DNA of 64,000 nt, taken from Amycolatopsis xylanica. Its GTDB lineage: Bacteria > Actinomycetota > Actinomycetes > Mycobacteriales > Pseudonocardiaceae. The stretch lies in the NCBI RefSeq assembly GCF_900107045.1, contig NZ_FNON01000005.1, positions 682,001 through 746,000 of the forward strand. The letters are read 5' to 3'. Within the stretch, counting starts at the first letter, position 1. Every line of letters begins with the position of its first letter. Shown here piece by piece: positions 16,388-24,787 of the stretch. The notes beneath the pieces are model-generated. The model was not told the DNA's origin. It worked only from the letters and a program-made list of their open reading frames with translations, and did no database searches. The position numbers were made by a program, and so were the translations under genes.

Positions 16388-17836
16388 ATGAGGGTGTTGA
16401 CGCGGCTGGGGCTGGTGTTGGTGTTGCTGGCCGTCCCGCTCACCGGGTGTGATCCGGCGCCGGAACCGGCCGCGCCGGTATCGGGGGACCGGCCGGAGGC
16501 AGATCCGCGGCTCGCCGCCTTCTACGGGCAGCGGGTGAATTGGACCGACTGCGGGCGGTTGCGCTGCGGCCGGATAAAAGTGCCGGTCGACTACGCACGC
16601 CCGGACGCCGGGACGTTCAGCCTGCCGCTGGTGCTGGCGCCCGCGACGAGGCCGGACCGGCGGATCGGGACGATGGTGGCTGGCGCGGGCGGGCCGGGCC
16701 AGTCCGGGGTCGCCATGGTCAAGGATCTCGCCGAGACCTGGCCGTCCGCGGTGCGCGAGCGGTTCGACATCGTCGGGTTCGATCCCCGCGGGGTCGGCGG
16801 GAGCGAGCCGAAGCTCCGGTGCGAGGTCTCCGACGAACCGTCCGGTGCGGCGCTGCCGGGCCTGCCGCTGGTCGGGGCTTCGGTGGCCAAGGCCAAGCGA
16901 TTCGCCAACGCGTGCCTGTCGGACACGGGCGAGCAGATCGTGCGTCACCTCGGCACCACGGAGGTGGTCGGCGACCTCGACGTACTGCGCGCGGTGACCG
17001 GTCAGGAGAAGCTGACCTACCTCGGTTACTCGTACGGGACCCGGATCGGCCAGCGGTACGCGGACCGGTTCCCCGGCCGGGTGCGCGCGATGGTGCTCGA
17101 CGGCGTCGACAACGTGTACCTCGAGTGGGACGACGACGCGGTTCAGCAGGCCGAGGGTGAGCAGCAGGCGATACAGGCGTACGCGAAGGAATGCGCGGTG
17201 CGCACCCGCAAGCCCTGTCCTGGCAAGAACGAGCAGGAGATCCTCGCCGCCGTCAAGCGGGCGTTCGACGGGCCCGATGGCGAGGCCGTGCGTGCGGAGT
17301 TCGGCGAGAAGATCCTCTTTCCCGCCGACTGGGCCGACCTGTCGGAGTTGCTGATCGAACCGTCGCAGCAGGACGACTCCGGCGACGACGCCGAAGACAC
17401 CGAGGACGACACCGAGGACGACACCGAGGACGCGGCGACCTCGGTCGTGAACTGCCTCGACCATCCGAGCCCCACCGACCTGTCCGCTTACGAACGCGCC
17501 GCCGAGCGGTTGCGGAAGGCCTCGTGGCTCGGCGACGGCGCCGAGCTGCTCGACTGCGCGTTCCTGCCCGCCGCGACCGCGCGGCCGTCGGTAGTGCGTG
17601 CCGAGGGCGCGCCCATCCTGCTGGTCGGGACCACGGTGGACGCCGCGACCCCGTACCGCTGGGCCGAGGCGTTGAGCAAGACACTGACGTCGGGGACCCT
17701 CCTGACCAATGTCGACGTCGGCCACTCCGTGTACGGCGGCGACTCGCCTTGTGTGGACGAGAACGTGAACCGCTACCTGATCGAGGTGAAGCCGCCCCCG
17801 GTGCCCGCGACGTGCTCGGCGAAGCCGGGAAAGTGA
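16388..17836 (+). CDS. Exported alpha/beta-hydrolase lipoprotein, tripeptidyl-aminopeptidase (SlpD/E) type
   Basis: A 482-residue lipoprotein with lipobox VPLTGC and a serine hydrolase domain of the Streptomyces Tap/SlpD/SlpE type. Motifs are KVPVDYARPDAG (family N-terminus), GAGGPGQSG (oxyanion), FDPRGVGGSEP, and the nucleophile elbow GYSYGTRIG. The C-terminal TAP-like domain holds ILLVGTTVDAATPY and the His in NVDVGHSVYGG. An odd acidic insert at about residue 330-350 consists of repeated EDDT units. ATG 16388 is preferred for its spacing from AGGGG. The family removes N-terminal peptides or hydrolyses esters outside the cell. The acidic repeat is likely a flexible loop. Confidence 0.85.
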   Translation: MRVLTRLGLVLVLLAVPLTGCDPAPEPAAPVSGDRPEADPRLAAFYGQRVNWTDCGRLRCGRIKVPVDYARPDAGTFSLPLVLAPATRPDRRIGTMVAGAGGPGQSGVAMVKDLAETWPSAVRERFDIVGFDPRGVGGSEPKLRCEVSDEPSGAALPGLPLVGASVAKAKRFANACLSDTGEQIVRHLGTTEVVGDLDVLRAVTGQEKLTYLGYSYGTRIGQRYADRFPGRVRAMVLDGVDNVYLEWDDDAVQQAEGEQQAIQAYAKECAVRTRKPCPGKNEQEILAAVKRAFDGPDGEAVRAEFGEKILFPADWADLSELLIEPSQQDDSGDDAEDTEDDTEDDTEDAATSVVNCLDHPSPTDLSAYERAAERLRKASWLGDGAELLDCAFLPAATARPSVVRAEGAPILLVGTTVDAATPYRWAEALSKTLTSGTLLTNVDVGHSVYGGDSPCVDENVNRYLIEVKPPPVPATCSAKPGK

Positions 17837-17850
17837 AACCACTGGCAATC

Positions 17851-17888
17851 GTTGGCGCGACCAACTAATGTTCGTTGGCATGACCAAC
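17851..17888. promoter_or_regulatory. Two copies of a GTTGG-N5-CCAAC palindrome over the start of the epoxide hydrolase
   Basis: GTTGGCGCGACCAAC at 17851-17865 and GTTGGCATGACCAAC at 17874-17888 are the same 15-bp palindrome, with centres 23 bp apart. The second copy contains the preferred start codon (ATG 17880). This layout fits two repressor dimers on about the same helix face. No regulator gene is adjacent, so the binding protein is unknown. Confidence 0.55.
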
Positions 17889-18965
17889 GAAATCACGCCC
17901 TTTCACGTCACCGTCGACGACGCCGACATCGCCGACCTCAAGGAGCGGCTCGCCCGTACCCGCTGGCCCGAGCGCGAGACCGACCCGTCCCAGGGCGCGC
18001 AGCTCGACCGTGTCCAGGCGCTCGCCGAGTACTGGGCGGACGGCTACGACTTCGGGTTCGTCAAGCGGCTCAACGCCTTCCCGCAGTTCCGGACCGAGAT
18101 CGGCGGGCTCGGGATCCACTTCCTGCATGTCCGCTCGGCGAACCCCGAGGCGCGCCCGCTGCTCGTCACGCACGGGTGGCCCGGCTCGGTCGTCGAGTTC
18201 CTCAAGGTTCTCGGGCCGCTCAGCGCGGACTTCCACGTCGTCGCGCCGTCGCTGCCCGGGTTCGGCTGGAGTGACAAGCCGAGCGAAACCGGCTGGGACG
18301 TCGATCGCATCGCGCGAGCCTGGGACGAACTCATGACCAGGCTCGGCTACGAGCGCTACGGCGCCCAGGGTGGCGACTGGGGCGCGACCGTCACCGCCAG
18401 CCTGGCCAGGCAGTTCCCCGAGAAGATCGTCGGCGCCCACTTCACCATGGCGGGCGTCAAGCTCGACGACACCACCTTCGACGACCCCACGCCGTTCGAG
18501 ATCAAGGCGCTCGCCGACCTGACCAGGCATCGCACGACCGGCTCCGGCTACCGCGCGTTGCAGGACACCCGTCCGCAGACGCCGGGCTACGGCCTGACCG
18601 ACTCGCCCGCCGGGCAGCTCGCCTGGATCGCCGAGAAGTTCTGGACCTGGACCGACCCGGACCATCCGCTCACCGACGAGGAGATCCTCGACGACATCTC
18701 GGTCTACTGGTTCACCGCGACCGCGGTCTCGTCGTCGCGGATCTGCTGGGAGAGCTCGGGTCTCGACGCCCGTGAGGTCGCCGTGCCGTCGGGGGTGACG
18801 ATCTTCCCGCACGAGATCGTCCGGCCGTCGAAGCGCTGGGCTGAGAAGCGTTTCACCGACCTTCGCTGGTACGACGAAGTCCCGCGAGGGGGCCACTTCG
18901 CGGCTTACGAACAGCCTGAGCTCTTCGTAGAGCAGGTGCGCGCGTTCTTCAGTCTCCTGGCTTAA
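17880..18965 (+). CDS. Epoxide hydrolase (EHN-type alpha/beta hydrolase)
   Basis: A 361-residue cytoplasmic epoxide hydrolase. The N-terminal EHN region opens with MTNEITPFHVTVDDADIADL, the usual start of the family, which is why ATG 17880 is chosen over 17868. The alpha/beta-hydrolase core has HGWPGS (oxyanion), GGDWGATV with Asp as nucleophile, and GGHFAA with the catalytic His near the end. Such enzymes open epoxides to diols through an ester intermediate. No Shine-Dalgarno sequence is seen, so it may be translated from a leaderless or operator-overlapped transcript. The operator-like repeats at the start suggest induction by a substrate. Confidence 0.88.
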   Translation: MTNEITPFHVTVDDADIADLKERLARTRWPERETDPSQGAQLDRVQALAEYWADGYDFGFVKRLNAFPQFRTEIGGLGIHFLHVRSANPEARPLLVTHGWPGSVVEFLKVLGPLSADFHVVAPSLPGFGWSDKPSETGWDVDRIARAWDELMTRLGYERYGAQGGDWGATVTASLARQFPEKIVGAHFTMAGVKLDDTTFDDPTPFEIKALADLTRHRTTGSGYRALQDTRPQTPGYGLTDSPAGQLAWIAEKFWTWTDPDHPLTDEEILDDISVYWFTATAVSSSRICWESSGLDAREVAVPSGVTIFPHEIVRPSKRWAEKRFTDLRWYDEVPRGGHFAAYEQPELFVEQVRAFFSLLA

Positions 18966-19015
18966 CAAGACGTTCGGATGTGTCGCCGGGCGGGCGGCTC
19001 CGCAAGGATGCGGGG

Positions 19016-20041
19016 ATGCGAAAGCTCTTGCTGCTGACCGCCCTCCTCCCGCTCCTGCTGCCGGGCACGGCGGGCGCCGCCGAAGACTGCGTTCCCGTTT
19101 GGCGGGACACGCCGTCCGGGGTCGACGCCCAGCTGCGCGGGCTCGACGTCGTCTCCGGCCGGGTCGTGTGGGCCAGTGGCAGCAAGGGGACCGTCCTGCG
19201 CACCACCGACGCGGGCAAGACGTGGCAGAAGGTCGGCCCGCCGGGTACCGAGGCCCTCGAGTTCCGGGACATCGAGGCGTTCGACGCCGAGCGCGCCGTC
19301 ATCCTCTCGATCGGCAACGGCGGCGACTCGCGGATCTACCGGACCGAGGACGGTGGCAAGAACTGGCGGCTGAGCTTCCAGAACGCCGACGAGAAGGCGT
19401 TCTACGACTGCGTCTCGTTCTCTGACGACCGGCGGGGGTTGGCGCTGAGCGATCCGGTCGACGGCAAGTTCCGCGTTCTGTCCACTGAGGACGGTGGGCG
19501 GACCTGGGCGGTCAACCCCGGCGACGGGATGCCGGACGCGCTGCCCGGCGAATTCGCCTTCGCCGCCAGCGGGCAGTGCCTCACCACGTCCGGGCGGGAC
19601 GCGTGGATCGCGACCGGCGGCGGCGCCAAGGCCAGGGTGCTGCGCTCCGGGGACGGCGGGCGGCACTGGCGTGCCTCGGACACGCCGATCCCGAGCGGTG
19701 AGGCGGCCGGTGTCTTCTCCGTCGTCTTCCGCGATCCGGGACACGGCGTGGCGATCGGCGGCGACTACAAGGTCCCGGCCACCTCGGGCGCGACCGCGCT
19801 GAGCTCCGACGGCGGCCGTACCTGGCGCACGCCGCCGCAGTCGCCCGCCGGCTACCGGTCCGGGCTGGCCTGGCGCGGGAACACGGTGCTCGCCGTCGGG
19901 CCGACCGGCAGCGACTACAGCCCGGACGGCGGCCGTCACTGGCGGCAGTTCGACACGGGCAGCTTCGACTCGGTCAGCTGCGCGCGTGGCGCGTGCTGGG
20001 CGTCCGGGGCGAAGGGCAGGGTCGGGGTTCTGGACCGCTAG
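19016..20041 (+). CDS. Secreted YCF48/BNR-repeat protein
   Basis: A 341-residue exported protein. The signal peptide (RKLLLLTALLPLLLPGTAGAA) is followed by a predicted six-bladed beta-propeller. Six Asp-box motifs are visible: TTDAGKTW, TEDGGKNW, TEDGGRTW, SGDGGRHW, SSDGGRTW and SPDGGRHW. These motifs occur in sialidases, photosystem assembly factor YCF48 and many secreted proteins with no known activity; the catalytic residues of sialidases are not recognised. Two late cysteines (CARGAC) may be disulfide-linked. ATG 19016 has AAGG a few bases upstream and gives the signal peptide. It ends just before pafB and may be in the same transcript direction, but its role is unrelated as far as can be seen. 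Confidence 0.8.
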   Translation: MRKLLLLTALLPLLLPGTAGAAEDCVPVWRDTPSGVDAQLRGLDVVSGRVVWASGSKGTVLRTTDAGKTWQKVGPPGTEALEFRDIEAFDAERAVILSIGNGGDSRIYRTEDGGKNWRLSFQNADEKAFYDCVSFSDDRRGLALSDPVDGKFRVLSTEDGGRTWAVNPGDGMPDALPGEFAFAASGQCLTTSGRDAWIATGGGAKARVLRSGDGGRHWRASDTPIPSGEAAGVFSVVFRDPGHGVAIGGDYKVPATSGATALSSDGGRTWRTPPQSPAGYRSGLAWRGNTVLAVGPTGSDYSPDGGRHWRQFDTGSFDSVSCARGACWASGAKGRVGVLDR

Positions 20042-20098
20042 GCCCGGAAAAGCCAGTACCTCCCGATCGGGCGGACGCGGGCGGGCTAGGGTGGTCGG

Positions 20099-21082
20099 GT
20101 GTCCACCGCCCGCGCCGAACGCCTGGTCAACCTGGTGCTCGCCCTGCTGTCCACGCGGCAGTACCTCAGCGCCGACCGGATCCGCGAGATCGTGCCCGGC
20201 TACTCCGACGCGCCCACCGACGAGGCGTTCTACCGCACCTTCGAGCGGGACAAGACCGAGCTGCGCGAGCTCGGGATTCCGTTGGAGTACGGCCGGAACT
20301 TCGTCTACGAGCAGGTCGAGGGCTACCGCATCGCGCGCCGCGACTACGAGCTCGGCGAGATCGAGCTGAGCCCGGACGAGGCGACCGCCGTCGGGCTGGC
20401 CGTGCGGCTGTGGGACTCGCCGGAGCTGACCGGGCAGGCGCAGGGCGCGCTCGTGAAGCTGCGCGCGGCCGGTGTCGAGATCGACGACCAGGCGCCGACC
20501 GTGGTGGAACCCAAGGTGCGCACCGAATCGGCGTTCGGCCCGCTGCTCGCGGCCGTGCAGAACGGCCAGGCCGTGCAGTTCGAGTACCGGCGCTCCGGCT
20601 CGCCCGAGTGGCTCATGCGGACCATCGAGCCGTGGGGCGTCGTGTCGTGGCGCTCGCGCTGGTACGTCGTCGGGCACGACCGCGACCGCGACGCCCCGCG
20701 CTGCTTCCGGCTGTCCAGGCTCAACGGCAAGGTCAAGACCGTCGGCAAGCCCGGCGTGGTCCGCCGCCCGGCCGACGTCAACCTGCTGCAGTTCGTCGCC
20801 GGGTCCAGCGGCGGCTCCGACGACCAGTCGCCCGTCGCGACCGCGCGCGTCTGGGTCGCGGACGGTCGCGCCGCCAACGTCCGCCGCCGCGGCCGGGTGG
20901 TCGGGCGCGACACCGCGGGCGGCACGGAGGGCGACGTCATCCAGATCAACCTGTACTTCCCGGAGAGCGCGGCCGACTGGATCGCCGCGCAGGGCCCCGA
21001 CGCGCTCGTGCTCGAACCGGACGTGCTCGCCAAGGCCGTCCGCGAGCGGCTCGAGGCCGTGGTGCACGGAGGGGTCCGATGA
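20099..21082 (+). CDS. pafB: WYL-domain transcriptional activator PafB
   Basis: PafB and PafC form a heterodimeric activator of the LexA-independent DNA damage response in mycobacteria. This 327-residue protein has an N-terminal winged helix (about 5-60), a middle WCX-like part and a WYL domain (about 150-225) with SWRSRWYVVGHDRDR and RCFRLSRL, followed by the C-terminal WCX extension. The start is GTG at 20099. Its stop overlaps the pafC start by four bases, indicating translational coupling. It sits in the conserved order pafB-pafC-tatA-tatC. Confidence 0.95.
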   Translation: MSTARAERLVNLVLALLSTRQYLSADRIREIVPGYSDAPTDEAFYRTFERDKTELRELGIPLEYGRNFVYEQVEGYRIARRDYELGEIELSPDEATAVGLAVRLWDSPELTGQAQGALVKLRAAGVEIDDQAPTVVEPKVRTESAFGPLLAAVQNGQAVQFEYRRSGSPEWLMRTIEPWGVVSWRSRWYVVGHDRDRDAPRCFRLSRLNGKVKTVGKPGVVRRPADVNLLQFVAGSSGGSDDQSPVATARVWVADGRAANVRRRGRVVGRDTAGGTEGDVIQINLYFPESAADWIAAQGPDALVLEPDVLAKAVRERLEAVVHGGVR

Positions 21083-22050
21083 ACGACCGGATGCCGCGCC
21101 TGCTCGCGCTCGTCCCGTACCTGCTGGCCAGGCCGGGGATCAGCTTCGAAGAGGCCTCGCAGGACTTCGACATCACGCCCAAGCAGCTCCGCAAGGACCT
21201 GGAGCTGCTGTGGATGTGCGGCCTGCCCGGCTACGGGCCCGGCGACCTGATCGACCTGTCCTTCGAGGGCGAGACGATCACCGTCACCCACGACGCCGGG
21301 ATGAACCGCCCGCTGCGGCTCACCGGCGGCGAGGCGACCGCGCTGCTGGTCGCGTTGCGCGCGCTCGCGGAGACGCCCGGCGTGCTCGACACCGACGCCG
21401 TGCGCCGCGCCATCGCCAAGATCGAGGCCGCCGCCGGGCGCGCGCAGCCCGCGGGCGTGGTCGTCGGCGGGGGAGTGCGCGAGGGCAAGCGGACCGCGCG
21501 CACCCGCGAGATCGTCCAGCAGGGCCTGCACGCCGGGAAGGCGCTGCGGATGCGGTACTACTCGGCCTCGCGCGACGAGATCAGCGAGCGCACGGTCGAC
21601 CCGATGCGGATGCTGATCGTCGACGCCGTCGCCTACCTCGAAGCCTGGTGCCGCCGCGCCGAGGGCGTCCGGTTGTTCCGGCTCGACCGCGTCGAGCACG
21701 TCACCGTGCTGGACGAGCCCGCCCAGCCGCCGCCGGACGCCAGGCCGACCGACATCTCCGGCGGCGTCTACTCGACGCTGCCGCAGCAGCCGGAGGCCGT
21801 GCTCGTGCTCGCGCCCGACGCGCGCTGGGTGGCCGAGTACTACCCGTGCGAGGAGCTCGACGAGCTCGAAGGCGGGCGGCTGCGGGTGCAGATGCGCTAC
21901 GGCGACGAGTCGTGGATGGTGCGGCTGGTGCTCGGGCTCGGCGGCGACGCGGTGGTCGAATATCCGGCGGAACTGGCGGCCGCTGTCCGTCAGCGAGCCG
22001 TCGACGCGCTGGCGCGGGCGCGTCACCTGGCGTCCGCTTCGAACCAGTAG
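21079..22050 (+). CDS. pafC: WYL-domain transcriptional activator PafC
   Basis: The 323-residue partner of PafB. It has an N-terminal winged helix (PRLLALVPYLLARPGISFEE... about 5-65), a WYL domain (about 150-220) with AVAYLEAWCRRAEGVRLFRL, and a C-terminal WCX domain. The WYL domain is thought to sense a nucleic-acid signal produced by DNA damage, after which PafBC assists RNA polymerase at promoters with a RecA-NDp type motif. ATG 21079 overlaps the pafB stop (ATGA). Confidence 0.95.
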   Translation: MNDRMPRLLALVPYLLARPGISFEEASQDFDITPKQLRKDLELLWMCGLPGYGPGDLIDLSFEGETITVTHDAGMNRPLRLTGGEATALLVALRALAETPGVLDTDAVRRAIAKIEAAAGRAQPAGVVVGGGVREGKRTARTREIVQQGLHAGKALRMRYYSASRDEISERTVDPMRMLIVDAVAYLEAWCRRAEGVRLFRLDRVEHVTVLDEPAQPPPDARPTDISGGVYSTLPQQPEAVLVLAPDARWVAEYYPCEELDELEGGRLRVQMRYGDESWMVRLVLGLGGDAVVEYPAELAAAVRQRAVDALARARHLASASNQ

Positions 22051-22059
22051 GGTTACGGC

Positions 22060-22272
22060 GTGTCGTACGTCCCAAGCTTCGCGCTCCTCGCGGCCGGGCT
22101 GCTCGTGTTCGGGATCATCCTGGTTCGCACCCTTCGCACCTTGCGTCGGTTCAGCCGGACCGCGAGCATGGTCACTGCGCACACCCAAGATCGGGCGGGG
22201 ATGATCCGCGCCCGCTCGGCGGCCTTGCGCGTGGCGATCGAAGACCGTCGACGCAAGCCTGAAAACAAGTAA
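22060..22272 (+). CDS. Small single-pass membrane protein
   Basis: A 70-residue protein with one membrane helix (about residues 7-23, FALLAAGLLVFGIILV) and a strongly basic cytoplasmic tail containing several Arg-rich stretches and ending RRRKPENK. The start is GTG at 22060, nine bases after pafC. Its position between pafC and tatA in an otherwise tightly packed operon, and its clean hydrophobic profile, support its being real. No function is known. Confidence 0.65.
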   Translation: MSYVPSFALLAAGLLVFGIILVRTLRTLRRFSRTASMVTAHTQDRAGMIRARSAALRVAIEDRRRKPENK

Positions 22273-22303
22273 CATCGCATCCAGACGCAGATAGGAGGCC
22301 ACC

Positions 22304-22618
22304 ATGCTGAACGGATTGCAGCCGTGGCACTTGATCATCTTGGTTCTTGTCGTCGTGCTGCTGTTCGGCGCCAAGAGGCTTCCGGATGCCGCCAGGTCGA
22401 TCGGCAAGTCGATGAAGATCTTCAAGGCCGAGACGAAGGACCTCCACGGCGAAAAGGACGCTGCCAAGGACTCCTCGGACGACGTCGTCGCCGCGGACAC
22501 CAAGCAGATCCCGCCTGCCGCCAAGCCCGCCACCTCGGCCGACGACCAGGTCGCGGCACTGCAGAAGCAGCTCGACGAGCTGAAGAAGCAGCAGGCCGAG
22601 CAGAAGAACGCCAGCTGA
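22304..22618 (+). CDS. tatA: Sec-independent protein translocase subunit TatA
   Basis: The pore-forming component of the twin-arginine translocase. It is 104 residues, with an N-terminal membrane helix (about 8-22), the hinge and amphipathic helix FGAKRLPDAARSIGKS, and a long charged tail with a Lys/Gln/Glu coiled-coil (about 80-103). The Phe-Gly before the amphipathic helix is the family hallmark. AGGAGG stands at the proper distance before the ATG. tatC follows after 64 bases. Confidence 0.95.
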   Translation: MLNGLQPWHLIILVLVVVLLFGAKRLPDAARSIGKSMKIFKAETKDLHGEKDAAKDSSDDVVAADTKQIPPAAKPATSADDQVAALQKQLDELKKQQAEQKNAS

Positions 22619-22682
22619 CGTAGTTGGTCTTCCAGCCGGTCGGGACCGTTCCCGGCCGGCTCTGACGAGAACGGATCGTCCA

Positions 22683-23651
22683 GTGGCGGATGCCGCCTCC
22701 GAGAAGGCCGAAGGCCGCTTCAGCAAGCGACGCAGGCGCAGCCGCCGGTTGAACCCCGACGGCACGATGACGCTCATCGAGCACATCTACGAGTTCCGCC
22801 GCCGTCTCGGCTACGCGCTGCTCGCGATCGTGGTAGGCGGCATCCTCGGCTTCATCTGGTTCCAGACGAAGGTGTTCGGGGTTTCGCTGGGCGACCTCAT
22901 GAACGGCCCGTACTGCGGCATCGACTGGCATCGGCGGCTGGGCTCGACCGGCCCGAACGACTGCAAGCTGCTGCAGACCGTGCCGTTCGAAGCCTTCATG
23001 ATCCAGCTGAAGGTCGGTGTCGCCGCCGGTGCGGTGCTGCTGTCGCCGGTGTGGCTGTACCAGATCTGGGCGTTCATCGCGCCGGGCCTGTATTCGAAGG
23101 AGCGCAAGCACGCGCTGACCTTCGTGGCGTTCGCGTCGGTGCTGTTCGCGGCGGGCGCGGTGCTGGCGTACATCCTCATCCCGCACGCGCTGCAGCTGCT
23201 GATGAACTTCGGTGGCGACCAGTTCGTCACCGCGCTGACCGGTGACAAGTACATCTCGTTCATCTTGTCGCTGCTGGTCATCTTCGGTGTCAGCTTCGAA
23301 TTGCCGCTGTTCGTGGTGATGCTCAACCGCGTCGGCGTGGTCAAGTACCAGCAGCTCAAGAAGTGGCGCCGCGGCATCATCTTCGTGCTGTTCGTCTTCG
23401 CCGCGTTCGCGACGCCCGGCTCGGACCCGTTCTCGATGATCGGCCTGGCTGGCGCGCTGACCGTGCTGTTCGAGGTGTCGATCCAGATCGCTCGCTTCCA
23501 CGACCGCAAGCTCGACAAGGCTCGTGACGCTGAGGGCTGGGACCAGCTCGCCGACGACGAGGCCGCGCCGTTCGAGTACACGCCGAGCACGGTCGACGAC
23601 GACGCCGCAGACAAGCCCAAGGTCAAGCCCAGCACCGACGACATCACCTAG
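22683..23651 (+). CDS. tatC: Sec-independent protein translocase subunit TatC
   Basis: The twin-arginine signal-peptide receptor: a six-helix membrane protein of 322 residues. MTLIEHIYEFRRRL is the conserved N-terminal cytoplasmic motif, FEAFMIQLKVG holds the conserved Glu region, and PVWLYQIWAFIAPGL and FGVSFELPLF are family segments. A basic N-terminal extension and a C-terminal acidic tail of about 60 residues are actinobacterial traits. The start is GTG at 22683. It probably works with TatA alone or with a TatB located elsewhere. Confidence 0.95.
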   Translation: MADAASEKAEGRFSKRRRRSRRLNPDGTMTLIEHIYEFRRRLGYALLAIVVGGILGFIWFQTKVFGVSLGDLMNGPYCGIDWHRRLGSTGPNDCKLLQTVPFEAFMIQLKVGVAAGAVLLSPVWLYQIWAFIAPGLYSKERKHALTFVAFASVLFAAGAVLAYILIPHALQLLMNFGGDQFVTALTGDKYISFILSLLVIFGVSFELPLFVVMLNRVGVVKYQQLKKWRRGIIFVLFVFAAFATPGSDPFSMIGLAGALTVLFEVSIQIARFHDRKLDKARDAEGWDQLADDEAAPFEYTPSTVDDDAADKPKVKPSTDDIT

Positions 23652-23652
23652 C

Positions 23653-24540
23653 TTGGGCATCCACGCGGCGCTGGCCGTCCACCCCGCCTCCGGGCACGGC
23701 GCGGCCGCCAGGATCATGGACGCGGTCGCGGCCCGGCTCCGCGCTCGAGTCGACCGTCTCGATGTTCTGGTCGCCAACACGGTTGCCGAATCTCGTGCAC
23801 TCATGACGGGCTCGGCCGCCGAGGGACTCGACGTCCTCGTGGTGCTCGGCGGTGACGGCGCGGCGCACCAAGGCGTCCAGTTCTGCGCGGGCACCGACGT
23901 GGCTTTGGGCCTGGTCCCATCGGGGACCGGCAACGACTTCGCCCGCGCTTTGGGCGTGCCCAGCGATCCACTGGCGGCCGTTGACGCGCTTGACCTCACG
24001 GCCCGGCGCCGGATCGACCTGGGGCGCGTCGGCGACACCTGGTTCGCGACGGTGCTGTGCTCGGGTTTCGACGCTCTGGTCAACGAGCGCGCGAACAGCC
24101 TGCGCTGGCCTTCCGGGCCGCGGCGCTATGACGTCGCGATTCTGGCCGAGCTGGCCTCGTTCCGGGCGCGGCCGGTGCTGATCCGGACCGAGCACGAGAC
24201 CTTGCAGCTCGACGCGACACTGGTCGCGGTCGGCAACACGCCGTTCTATGGCGGCGGCGTGCCGATCTGCCCCGGCGCGCGTCCCGACAGCGGGACGTTC
24301 GACGTCACGGTGGTCGGGAAACTCCCGCGCCGCCAGCTGCTGCGCATGCTGCCGAGCCTGCGCACCGGCAAGCACATCGACCACCCGGCCGTCCGCACGC
24401 TCAAGGCCGAGTCGGTCCACCTGGACGGCAACGCCTGGCCCGTCTACGCCGACGGCGAACCACTCGGCCACGTCCCCACCGACATCCGCTGCATCCCCGG
24501 CGCCCTGACCCTCGTCGGCATTTCCCCTGCTCAGGGGTGA
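23653..24540 (+). CDS. Diacylglycerol kinase family lipid kinase
   Basis: A 295-residue soluble lipid kinase of the DAGK_cat/YegS family. Visible motifs are AVHPASGHG near the N-terminus, VLGGDGAAHQ (the GGDG nucleotide loop) and LVPSGTGNDFARALG. The C-terminal beta-sandwich ends with YADGEPLGHVPTD. It probably phosphorylates diacylglycerol in phospholipid recycling. TTG at 23653, one base after the tatC stop, is the likely start; the frame is open upstream but overlaps tatC. The stop codon lies inside a palindrome of the GTGACAAGGGC family. The order tatC - lipid kinase - (insert) - helicase is broken by the siderophore operon. Confidence 0.85.
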   Translation: MGIHAALAVHPASGHGAAARIMDAVAARLRARVDRLDVLVANTVAESRALMTGSAAEGLDVLVVLGGDGAAHQGVQFCAGTDVALGLVPSGTGNDFARALGVPSDPLAAVDALDLTARRRIDLGRVGDTWFATVLCSGFDALVNERANSLRWPSGPRRYDVAILAELASFRARPVLIRTEHETLQLDATLVAVGNTPFYGGGVPICPGARPDSGTFDVTVVGKLPRRQLLRMLPSLRTGKHIDHPAVRTLKAESVHLDGNAWPVYADGEPLGHVPTDIRCIPGALTLVGISPAQG

Positions 24541-24589
24541 CAAGGGCGGCCCTTGTCACCCAGAGCGTTGCAAGGGCGCCCCTTGTCAC
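24537..24589. repeat. GTGACAAGGGC-type double palindrome
   Basis: GTGACAAGGGCGG...CCCTTGTCAC at 24537-24559 is a perfect palindrome that includes the TGA stop of the lipid kinase. A second, partly matching copy (CAAGGGCGCCCCTTG) lies at 24571-24585. It is the same family as 4251-4299. Together with the next three repeats it fills most of the 304-base space between convergent genes, in which no gene is seen. Confidence 0.8.
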
Positions 24590-24609
24590 GTGCCGTGGGC
24601 GAGCCCGAG

Positions 24610-24661
24610 CGAGTCGTGCGCGTTGCGGGCGGTTAGAACCGCCCGCAACGCGCACGAGCCC
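24610..24661 (+). repeat. 52-bp GGTTAGAACC element, intergenic copy 2
   Basis: A palindrome centred on AG at 24635-24636, with 20-bp inner arms CGTGCGCGTTGCGGGCGGTT and complement that pair perfectly. The core GTTGCGGGCGGTT equals that of the B-type copies in the pfaA linkers. Confidence 0.92.
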
Positions 24662-24704
24662 TTGGCCCGTTGGCTCGCCCAGAACCGGGCGTCGCGAGCG
24701 TTGT

Positions 24705-24747
24705 GAGCGCCTCGTTCACAACGCTGAACGTTGTGAACGAGGCGCTC
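24705..24747. repeat. 19-bp perfect inverted repeat with 5-base loop
   Basis: GAGCGCCTCGTTCACAACG (24705-24723) and its exact complement (24729-24747) flank CTGAA. It differs in sequence from the neighbouring palindromes and was seen only once here. It could be a terminator stem or another repeat family. Confidence 0.75.
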
Positions 24748-24787
24748 ATGCCTTCTGCTGCCGGGAATCGCCAGTTGAGCGCACCCC

